Shown here piece after piece: positions 5,197-11,941 of a DNA stretch of 11,941 nucleotides. The DNA is taken from positions 1 through 11,941 of the forward strand of contig URVA01000040.1 of assembly GCA_900551155.1 (NCBI GenBank), in the 5' to 3' direction. Position numbers and translations under genes: made by a program. Numbering within the stretch: position 1 is the stretch's first letter; every line of letters begins with the position of its first letter. The notes under the pieces were generated by a model. The model made no database searches. It was not told the origin of the DNA and saw nothing but the letters and a program-made list of their open reading frames with translations. The DNA is from an uncultured Eggerthella sp. (GTDB lineage Bacteria > Actinomycetota > Coriobacteriia > Coriobacteriales > Eggerthellaceae).

Positions 5197-7551
5197 CTAG
5201 AAAGCACGGAAGCGCTCGTAACGTTGCTGACGAAGCTCTTCGGAAGTCATTGGCAACAATTCCTCCAAGGAGCGCGTTACAAAGTCATGAACGGCAACCA
5301 CAGCCTGCTCAGGATTTTCATGAGCGGGCTTTTCACCTTCGCTTAATACCTCTTCAATCAAGCCCATCTCGCAAGCCTCAGCAGCACTCATCTTCATAAC
5401 TGCCGCTGCCTCTGCAGCACGAGAACGGTCTTTCCATAAGATAGAAGCAAAGCCTTCAGGAGAAAGAACTGAATAAACGGCATGCTCCTGCATAGCTACG
5501 CGATTGCCCATAGCAAGCGCTAAAGCACCACCTGAACCACCTTCGCCAAGAACTACGCATACAACAGGTACGCCAAAGCCAGACATAGCAACCAGATTGT
5601 CTGCAATTGCATTACCCTGACCACGCTCTTCTGCTTCCATACCGCAGAAAGCACCTTGCGTGTCCACCAAACACACAATAGGACGACCGAACTTTTCTGC
5701 TTGACGCATCAAACGCAAGCTCTTGCGATAACCCTCGGGCTGAGGACAGCCGAAGTTGCGCGCAATACGCTGGTGCAGGTCTGCACCTTTTTCTTCTGCG
5801 ATAACCGTAACAGGAATGCCATCGATCCAACCAATGCCACCCACGATTGCACCGTCATCTGCAAATGAGCGATCACCATGAAATTCGATGAAGCCATCCA
5901 CAATATGATCAATGTAGTACTGAGCGGTAGGACGATGAACATTACGAGCAAGCAAAACACTTTCCCATGCAGGGTTGTCGTCCCCATCAGATCCCGCTTC
6001 GGTCTTCTTCATAGGAAGAATGGAAGGCGCATCAGCTACGCCACGTTTGCGTAACGCGCGCTTAAGTGGGAATGACTCATCACCAGAAAGTGCAGCACCT
6101 GCTCTGCCAAACAAACGAGCGAAGGGATTGCCGCCCTGTTTTGCAGGAATAGTCTTTGCCACACCAGCGTCCTGGCTGTTTCCAGCACCTGACTTGTCGG
6201 TGGATTCTTCTGATTCAGTACGCGAAACGGCAGCTTCTCGAGCAGCGCGAACAACAGAACGAATGGTTCCGTCACTGCCCTCACCTGCTGGCAGTTCCTC
6301 AAGATCCTGCGTTGCACAGTGAATATTAACAACATCGGAAAGATAATCACGCAAATTGCAGCGTTCCACAATGGCATCAATCAAGCCATGCTCAAGGGCA
6401 AATTCTGCTGTCTGGAAGCCTTCTGGCAAAGTCTGCTTAATAGTGTCTTGAATTACACGACGACCAGCAAAGCCAATCAACGCATGGGGCTCAGAAACAA
6501 TAATATCGCCCTGGGTTGCGAATGATGCCGTAACACCACCAGTGGTGGGATCGGTAATTACCGAAATATAGAGCAAACCTGCACGGCTATGACGCTCTAC
6601 CGCAGCACTGATTTTGCCCATCTGCATCAAAGACACAAGGCCCTCCTGCATACGAGCACCACCCGATGCGGTAAAAATAATCAAAGGCAAACGCTCGTCA
6701 GTTGCACGTTCAATAGTGCGCGTGATTTTCTCACCCACAACTGAACCCATAGAGCCCATCATAAACGTAGACTCCATGATACAAACAGCCACCTTGCGAC
6801 CCTTTAAGTATGCAGAGCCACAACGAACCGCTTCTTCTAAGCCACTCTTAGTACGATTCTTTTCGATAATCGCATCATAGTCGGGGAAGGTTAGTGGATC
6901 TGTTTCAGGAATACCCGTATTCCATTCCTCGAAGGAGTCTTCGTCGAAAAGATAATTGAGACGCTCATCAGACGTTAAGCGATACAGCTCGCCACAGGTA
7001 GGACAAACACCACCCGTAGCCAAAACAGGCTTTTCGTCATGGTTCAACTTACATTTAGGACATTTGCGCCAGGTTACTTCATAGTCCCCAAAATCGGGAT
7101 CGGGTGCGCATTCTGCCCACATAGTGTGAGTGCGATCCTTATCCATTGGACCAAGCACCTGAACGCCTGCCTGATGCGCCACCATGCGAAGAAGAGGGCT
7201 GTTGGCAGTTTCTGGATTGCAAACCAGCATTACCGATGCGCCACTTTTACGAACCGCATCCATAATGGCATATTCATTAGAGAACAAACGTGCATCGAAC
7301 TTAGGTCCAAGAGATGCCACTTGCGCAGCACCCGAACAAGCAAACGCACGAGCCTTATCGTCGGTACCTGTTACCCAAATCTGAGAACAACCGCTTTTTA
7401 CACACGCTTTAACGGTCGCCTTCATAGGTGAGCCATATCCCACTACCAACAAAGGACCATCAAGCTTTTCTGCCAAAATTGGCAACTGATATACGATAGT
7501 AGGACCATCAGTTACTACTGCTGCCTGCGTACTCTGCTGAACTGCAGTCAT
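5197..7551 (-). CDS. accDA: Fused acetyl-CoA carboxylase carboxyltransferase, beta (AccD) plus alpha (AccA), with an extra N-terminal domain
   Basis: This 784-residue protein transfers the carboxyl group from carboxybiotin-BCCP to acetyl-CoA, giving malonyl-CoA. Three parts are visible. Residues 30-140 resemble the N-terminal pre-ATP-grasp domain of biotin carboxylase: [17 protein letters not shown], then [16 protein letters not shown] and [11 protein letters not shown]. Residues 160-430 are AccD, with the zinc ribbon C164-x2-C167-x15-C183-x2-C186, [20 protein letters not shown] and [12 protein letters not shown]. After a low-complexity linker (about 430-510), AccA fills the rest: [43 protein letters not shown] and [14 protein letters not shown]. 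Separate AccD and AccA total about 600 residues. The start codon overlaps the fabZ stop (TAATG), with GGGAGG eight to ten bases upstream. It is last in the operon. No accB or accC is in the window. Confidence 0.95.
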   Translation of the reverse strand: [784 protein letters not shown]

Positions 7552-8066
7552 TACTGATTACCTCCCTCTGACTTTTTACCAGGCGCAATAACATACTTTT
7601 GTACTGCTGTTGCGCATATTTCCCCATCTACACTTGCTTCAACTTCAGCAACGCACATACGTGAAGAATTCTTAGTAATAGTACCTTTGAGCGTTACCGT
7701 TTCACCAGGAAGTACGGTTCTGCGGAATTTCGCTTTATCGATACCTACTAAATATCCCAAAGATCCTTCTTTGCCATCCTGAACAAGCACGCAAATACTT
7801 GCAGCTTGAGCAAGCGCCTCCATTAAAATTACGCCTGGAAGAACGGGATGTCCAGGAAAATGACCAGCAAATAGCGGCAGTTCAGGATCAACATCCAATT
7901 CGGCAACAACACTCTGCCCTGGCTCGCAAGACAAAACGCGGCTTACCCAAACAAAGGGGTCACGATGAGGAAGGAGCTTTAAAACGCCTTCCTTTTCGCA
8001 GGGAAATTCTACAGACGTGGCTGCGCTATCAGAAGCATCGCTTACAGTTTGTTTTTCGTCAGCCAT
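7551..8066 (-). CDS. fabZ: 3-hydroxyacyl-ACP dehydratase FabZ
   Basis: This 171-residue hotdog-fold enzyme removes water from 3-hydroxyacyl-ACP to give trans-2-enoyl-ACP in fatty acid elongation. LLPHRDPFVWV, then LFAGHFPGHPVLPGVILMEALAQ contains the catalytic H69 and E83, 14 residues apart as in E. coli H54/E68. FabA is less likely because the active site acid is Glu and the motif is the FabZ form. About 25 polar residues precede the core, so it is somewhat longer than the usual 140-150. The start codon overlaps the fabF stop as TAATG, with GAGGAG eight bases upstream inside fabF. The end overlaps accDA by one base, so translation of the three genes is probably coupled. Confidence 0.96.
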   Translation of the reverse strand: MADEKQTVSDASDSAATSVEFPCEKEGVLKLLPHRDPFVWVSRVLSCEPGQSVVAELDVDPELPLFAGHFPGHPVLPGVILMEALAQAASICVLVQDGKEGSLGYLVGIDKAKFRRTVLPGETVTLKGTITKNSSRMCVAEVEASVDGEICATAVQKYVIAPGKKSEGGNQ

Positions 8067-9340
8067 TATGCACGCTCCTCAACAAAGGGCGACAAAGCCA
8101 ACGTTGCATTGTGTCCACCAAAGCCAAGCGAATTAGAAAGCACTACCTTCTGTTCATAATTCACCATAGCAGCGGTAGGTACCAATACAGGACATTCTGG
8201 ATCCGCCTCGGCAAAACCAGCCGTAGGAGGAACAACGCTACGTGCAGCCGAAAGAGCCGCCACGATAGCTTCAATTGCACCAGCAGCGCCAAGCATATGA
8301 CCAACGCAACCCTTTACTGAAGTTACCGGAATCTTTGCTGCGCGATCGCCCAGCAAGGCATTCCAGGCAGCAGATTCAGTCTTATCGTTTACAGGAGTAG
8401 CCGTGCCGTGTGCGTTCAGATGACCAATATCATCTACGCTAAAACCGCCTTCAGCTAAAGCTTGCTTCATTGCACGAACAGCACCTTCACCACTAGGCTC
8501 AGGGGCAGTAATGTGGTAGGCATCGCCCGTAGAGCCAAAGCCCGTAACCTCAGCAATAATGTTTGCGCCACGTGCTTGAGCATGCTCCAGCGATTCAAGA
8601 ACTACCGCACCTGCACCTTCGCCAGGAACAAAACCATTGCGGCGAACATCAAAAGGCATGGAAGCGTTCTTTGGATCATCGGATTTAGTTACCGCGCCCA
8701 AGTTAGCAAAACCAGCCAAAGACATATTTGCAGTGCCTTCTTCACTACCACCCGCAAGTGCCGCATCTGCATAACCAAAACGGATCAGGCGGTATGCTTC
8801 ACCAATGCAATGGCTGCCTGTTGCACAAGCGGTAACGATATTCAGGCAATCGCCTTTCAATCCATAGCGAATAGACAAGTTGCCTGCTGCCATATTGGAA
8901 ATCATCGTAGGAATAAACAGAGGACTTACACGCTTAGCGCCTTTTTCATGAAGAACAACTGATTCGTGTTCAAACATGTTAAGTCCGCCAATACCAGAGC
9001 CAAACACGCAAGCAAAGCGGTCGGCATCTTCGGTTTCCATATCTATACCAGCTTGAGCCATAGCCTCATCAGAAGCCAAGATAGCGTACTGAACGAAAGG
9101 AGCAAAGCGGCGAGATTCCTTCTTGGTGAAACCTGCCTCAAGAGGATCGTAATCAGGAATGGAACCACCTACATTAACACCCAACTGCTCGCGGCGTTCT
9201 TCGGGGAACAATGACAAGCAGCACTCACCACTGGTAACTTTTGACCACAGAGTTTCCACGCCCAGTCCAGCAGGAGACACTGCCCCCATACCGGTAATAA
9301 CGACACGATGCAATGTCATCGTATTGTTCTGTGAACTCAT
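8066..9340 (-). CDS. fabF: 3-oxoacyl-ACP synthase II FabF
   Basis: This 424-residue condensing enzyme extends acyl-ACP by two carbons using malonyl-ACP. The catalytic triad is visible: C172 in IVTACATGSHCIGEA, H311 in NAHGTATPVND and H348 in VKGCVGHMLGAAGA, with K343. The C-terminal SNSLGFGGHNATL loop is the usual GFGG gating region. Cys-His-His spacing matches FabF (KAS II) rather than FabH. With ATG at 9338-9340 it begins MSSQNNTMTLHR; M8 is an alternative, but GGAGG nine bases upstream favours the first. The start overlaps the fabG stop by four bases (ATGA). In many related clusters accB follows fabF, but here fabZ does. Confidence 0.97.
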   Translation of the reverse strand: MSSQNNTMTLHRVVITGMGAVSPAGLGVETLWSKVTSGECCLSLFPEERREQLGVNVGGSIPDYDPLEAGFTKKESRRFAPFVQYAILASDEAMAQAGIDMETEDADRFACVFGSGIGGLNMFEHESVVLHEKGAKRVSPLFIPTMISNMAAGNLSIRYGLKGDCLNIVTACATGSHCIGEAYRLIRFGYADAALAGGSEEGTANMSLAGFANLGAVTKSDDPKNASMPFDVRRNGFVPGEGAGAVVLESLEHAQARGANIIAEVTGFGSTGDAYHITAPEPSGEGAVRAMKQALAEGGFSVDDIGHLNAHGTATPVNDKTESAAWNALLGDRAAKIPVTSVKGCVGHMLGAAGAIEAIVAALSAARSVVPPTAGFAEADPECPVLVPTAAMVNYEQKVVLSNSLGFGGHNATLALSPFVEERA

Positions 9341-10101
9341 AGCGATAATCCTCCATCTACTGTTAAAACATGACCCGTAATGTAGCGAGCTTCCTTGCTA
9401 GCCAAAAAGCTAACTGCCTCTGCTACGTCTTCGACACTACCCAATTCGCGCAAAGCAATACGAGAAATAACACCTTCTCGTGTTTTTTCGCTTAAAGCTC
9501 GAGTCATATCGGTATCAATAAAACCTGGCGCAACCGCATTAACCGTAATGCCACGCGCACCTAATTCTTTAGCAGCACTCTTAGTCATGCCAACAATGCC
9601 AGCTTTAGAGGCAGCATAGTTAACCTGACCAGCGTTGCCATAAAGTCCAACTACACTAGAAATATTAATAATACGGCCACTGCGCTGTTTCATCATGACA
9701 GGCGCAACATGACGCATGCAATTAAAGGCACCTTTCAGGTTAACTGAAATAACCTTATCGAAAGCTTCTTCGCTCATGCGGGCAAGCAAACCATCCTGCG
9801 TTACCCCCGCATTGTTTACCAACACATCAATGCGACCAAGCTGTTCGCGAACGCCTTCAACCATTTCTTTTGCTGCTTCAAAATTAGAAACATCGGCACA
9901 AAATACGGCAGCTTTAATACCGTACTCGCGCTGAAGTTCATCTGCTAAATCAGCACATGCCTGAGCACTGTGTTCGCTTGAATGATTGAGCGCAAGATTG
10001 CATCCTCGCGCTGCAAGTGCACGCGCAATAGCTGCACCAATTCCACGACTTGCACCAGTTACTAGTGCAACTTGTTCTTGGGTTTCTTGTTTTTCAGCCA
10101 T
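9337..10101 (-). CDS. fabG: 3-oxoacyl-ACP reductase FabG
   Basis: This 254-residue short-chain dehydrogenase reduces 3-oxoacyl-ACP with NADPH. The nucleotide site is TGASRGIGAAIA (residues 15-26), followed by NNAG at 96-99. The catalytic tetrad is N121, S149 (NISSVVG), Y162 and K166 (YAASK). Other FabG hallmarks are the VNAVAPGFIDTDMT stretch and a C-terminal YITGHVLTVDGG. About eight extra polar residues precede the core. A full AAAGGAGG lies just before ATG in the 19-base gap after fabD, the best ribosome binding site of the operon. Its place between fabD and fabF supports FabG over other SDR enzymes. Confidence 0.97.
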   Translation of the reverse strand: MAEKQETQEQVALVTGASRGIGAAIARALAARGCNLALNHSSEHSAQACADLADELQREYGIKAAVFCADVSNFEAAKEMVEGVREQLGRIDVLVNNAGVTQDGLLARMSEEAFDKVISVNLKGAFNCMRHVAPVMMKQRSGRIINISSVVGLYGNAGQVNYAASKAGIVGMTKSAAKELGARGITVNAVAPGFIDTDMTRALSEKTREGVISRIALRELGSVEDVAEAVSFLASKEARYITGHVLTVDGGLSL

Positions 10102-10120
10102 ACAAACCTCCTTTAGTTGC

Positions 10121-11083
10121 CTAGTTTCTAGTTGTTATTTTGAGTCTGTCTGCTTCAGAAGTAAGCTCGGCTAACTCTTTTTCCCATTCGGCATAGGTAC
10201 CAATCTTTTTACGCGTAACACCTCGATCGATACGCTTTACCAAATTGGTAAGTACGCCACCAAAGCCAACTTCAATAAATTCAGATGCTCCTTGAGAAAC
10301 AAGGGCACTGATGCTCTGCTCAAACATAACAGAGCTTTTTACCTGCGCAGACAAGCGCTCTACCGCTTCGTCTACCACAAAAGGCTTCGCATCGGTATTG
10401 CAAATCAGTGGGTACGTTGCAGGCATAAAAGAAAGCGTTTTACAGAACTGTTCAACTCGTGCTGCTGCATCTTCCATCAAAGGACTATGGAACGCACCAG
10501 CCGTGCGCAAGCGAGAGCAACGCTTGGACTGCTCTTTCCAGTATGCCTCTGCGCGATCAATTGCATCAACGCTACCCGAAACTACAACCTGACCTGGAGC
10601 ATTATAATTTGCACTAACCAGCACCTCACCTTCAGCGCAAGCATCGCAAACTGCTTGGGCGTCTTCATGAGTTGCACCCAAAAGCGCAAGCATAGCACCA
10701 GGATTCTTTTCGCAAGCTGCCGCTAGAGCATGAGAGCGTTCATTTAATAGAGCAAAACCCTCTTCAAGAGAAAGAATGCCCGAAACCATAAGACCGCTAA
10801 TTTCACCTAAAGAAAAACCAACGATTGCCTCAGGCTGAAAACCACGCGCTAAAAGGGCACGCGATAAACCTACCGAAATAGCCGAGGTAAGAACCTGAGA
10901 ATTAAGCGCATCGTTAATCTGCGCTTCATCGCCTTCTTTGCTCAAAGCAACAAGATCAATTCCTGTTGCGCTCTTTGCCATTTCAAAAGTTTCTTGCACT
11001 TCAGGCAAAACCAAAAGATCAGCACCCATACCAACCTTTTGAGCTCCCTGCCCTGGCATCATCCATACACTCATTACGCTCAT
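10121..11083 (-). CDS. fabD: Malonyl-CoA:ACP transacylase FabD
   Basis: This 320-residue enzyme moves malonyl groups from CoA to acyl carrier protein. It opens with PGQGAQKVGMG. The nucleophile is S91, in the motif GFSLGE where most FabD proteins have GHSLGE. R116 (NERSHAL) and H199 (GAFHSPLM) match the E. coli R117 and H201. Clostridial FabD proteins also vary at the His position (GLSLGE), so activity is probably intact. Two in-frame starts are possible: ATG at 11081-11083, two bases after the fabK stop, and ATG at 11072-11074 (M4), which lies nine bases after AAGG and is better spaced. The catalytic core is unaffected by the choice. Confidence 0.95.
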   Translation of the reverse strand: MSVMSVWMMPGQGAQKVGMGADLLVLPEVQETFEMAKSATGIDLVALSKEGDEAQINDALNSQVLTSAISVGLSRALLARGFQPEAIVGFSLGEISGLMVSGILSLEEGFALLNERSHALAAACEKNPGAMLALLGATHEDAQAVCDACAEGEVLVSANYNAPGQVVVSGSVDAIDRAEAYWKEQSKRCSRLRTAGAFHSPLMEDAAARVEQFCKTLSFMPATYPLICNTDAKPFVVDEAVERLSAQVKSSVMFEQSISALVSQGASEFIEVGFGGVLTNLVKRIDRGVTRKKIGTYAEWEKELAELTSEADRLKITTRN

Positions 11084-11085
11084 CC

Positions 11086-11941
11086 TTACTTCCAGGCGCG
11101 CGTTGCGTTCTTGTCTGCCATTTCCTGCAAACTAAAAGCAGCCCACTTTTCTGCCTGAGATACTAGCTCGGTCACAATTTCTACCGCAGGCTTGCAATCA
11201 TGAACTAAGCATGCAGACTGACCAGCCATCATAGATCCGTTGTCTACATCGCCCTGAACTGCTCGGCGAAGAGAACCCGCAAGGCGCTCTTCTGCTTCAG
11301 CGCTATCGCCCATGCCCTGAGCTTCCATTTGGCGAATTTCGCGGGTAAGTTTGTTTTTCAAACCGCGAACTGGATGACCACCTGCACGACCAGTAACAAT
11401 CGTGTCGGAATCTTTTGCGGCAATTACCTTATCTTTATAAGCCTGAGCTACGCAGCACTCTTCAGCAGTAAGGAAGCGTGTTCCCACCTGAACACCTTCA
11501 GCGCCAAGCGCAAATGCCGCAGCCATACCGCGACCGTCCGCAATGCTGCCTGCCGCAATTACAGGAATCGATACTGCGTCACAAACAGCAGGAACTAATA
11601 CCATGGTGTTCAGTTCACCAATATGGCCACCTGCTTCGCAACCTTCCGCAACAACAGCATCAGCACCACAGCGTTCCATACGACGCGCAAGAGCAGCAGA
11701 TGCAACTACAGGAACAACGGTAATGCCCGCTTCCTTCCACATGGGAACATATGAACCAGGATTTCCTGCTCCTGTGGTAACTACATCAACTTTCATATCA
11801 GCAGCAAGCTGAGCAAGCTGGGGTGCTTCAGGATTCATGAGCATAATATTCAAACCGATTGGTTTATCAGTCAGCTCACGAGCCTTTTCGATTTCTGCTT
11901 TTACCCAAACATAGCTTACGCTACATTTATGCATACCTATG
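11086..11941 (-). CDS. fabK: Enoyl-ACP reductase II FabK, 5' end cut by the window edge
   Basis: This is an FMN-dependent enzyme reducing trans-2-enoyl-ACP in the last step of each elongation cycle. The frame is open through base 11941. The apparent Met at 11934 is internal, because the codons upstream of it (Ile-Gly) continue the family's glycine-rich start and about 40 residues are missing. From that Met, LTDKPIGLNIMLMNP (21-35), EGCEAGGHIGE with the likely catalytic H104 (equivalent to pneumococcal H144), AAGSIADGRGMAAAFALGA and VQVGTRFL are FabK signatures. Nitronate monooxygenases share this fold, but the position at the head of fabD-fabG-fabF-fabZ settles the assignment. FabK enzymes are typically not inhibited by triclosan, unlike FabI. 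Confidence 0.95.
   Translation of the reverse strand, partial: IGMHKCSVSYVWVKAEIEKARELTDKPIGLNIMLMNPEAPQLAQLAADMKVDVVTTGAGNPGSYVPMWKEAGITVVPVVASAALARRMERCGADAVVAEGCEAGGHIGELNTMVLVPAVCDAVSIPVIAAGSIADGRGMAAAFALGAEGVQVGTRFLTAEECCVAQAYKDKVIAAKDSDTIVTGRAGGHPVRGLKNKLTREIRQMEAQGMGDSAEAEERLAGSLRRAVQGDVDNGSMMAGQSACLVHDCKPAVEIVTELVSQAEKWAAFSLQEMADKNATRAWK

Noticed and set aside
5197..7551. AccDA fusion as a sequencing or frameshift artefact
   Set aside because: The linker between AccD and AccA is long, in frame and composed of ordinary codons. Fused AccDA proteins are plausible in this lineage, and both halves keep their motifs.
7039..8962. Long antisense open frames (for example 7039-7431, 7799-8320, 8462-8962) opposite accDA, fabZ and fabF
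   Set aside because: The reverse strand encodes conserved enzymes with intact catalytic residues. The antisense frames show no family motifs or ribosome binding sites and follow from codon bias.
11086..11934. FabK as an N-terminally truncated gene starting at the Met at 11934
   Set aside because: The frame is open upstream of that Met to the window edge and the codons there fit the family, so the truncation is only the window boundary.

Overview
The window looks like chromosomal DNA from an anaerobic actinobacterium of the class Coriobacteriia (Eggerthella/Slackia/Cryptobacterium relatives), but that is an inference. It rests on a fused AccD-AccA carboxyltransferase, FabK as the enoyl-ACP reductase, a clostridial-style fabK-fabD-fabG-fabF-fabZ-acc order, and a roughly balanced base composition. 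There is no ribosomal RNA, tRNA, transposase, phage gene or CRISPR array. Most of the region reads as housekeeping DNA, with a small transport and regulation island in the middle.

Left part (1-1050): the 5' two thirds of thiM runs leftwards off the window edge. It starts at TTG and is preceded by a clear TPP riboswitch (701-786) and an intrinsic terminator (655-684), an attenuation switch. The stretch 787-1050 is a divergent intergenic region.

Middle (1051-5110): a DUF554 membrane protein (+) converges on a pair of small multidrug resistance (SMR) subunits (-). Between them, and running into the 3' end of the second SMR gene, is an imperfect 9-bp tandem repeat. A BmrR-like MerR regulator (+) is divergent from the SMR pair. 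The shared promoter region holds a textbook MerR-type promoter, with TTGACT and TAGCAT separated by 19 bp and a dyad in the spacer, pointing at the SMR genes. A sodium:neurotransmitter-symporter family transporter follows the regulator 14 bp downstream and ends at a strong UUCG-loop terminator.

Right part (5197-11941): a leftward type II fatty acid synthesis operon, fabK (cut by the window edge), fabD, fabG, fabF, fabZ and accDA, with gaps of 19 bp or less or with ATGA/TAATG overlaps. It would make malonyl-CoA (AccDA, with AccB and AccC encoded elsewhere), transfer malonate to ACP (FabD), condense (FabF), reduce (FabG), dehydrate (FabZ) and reduce again (FabK). The accB and accC genes usually found around fabZ are absent. 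The AccDA fusion carries an extra N-terminal domain that resembles the N-terminal (pre-ATP-grasp) domain of biotin carboxylase.

The best leads are this three-part AccDA protein, the decayed Gln-x-x tandem repeat behind the SMR gene, and the MerR/SMR/symporter module.
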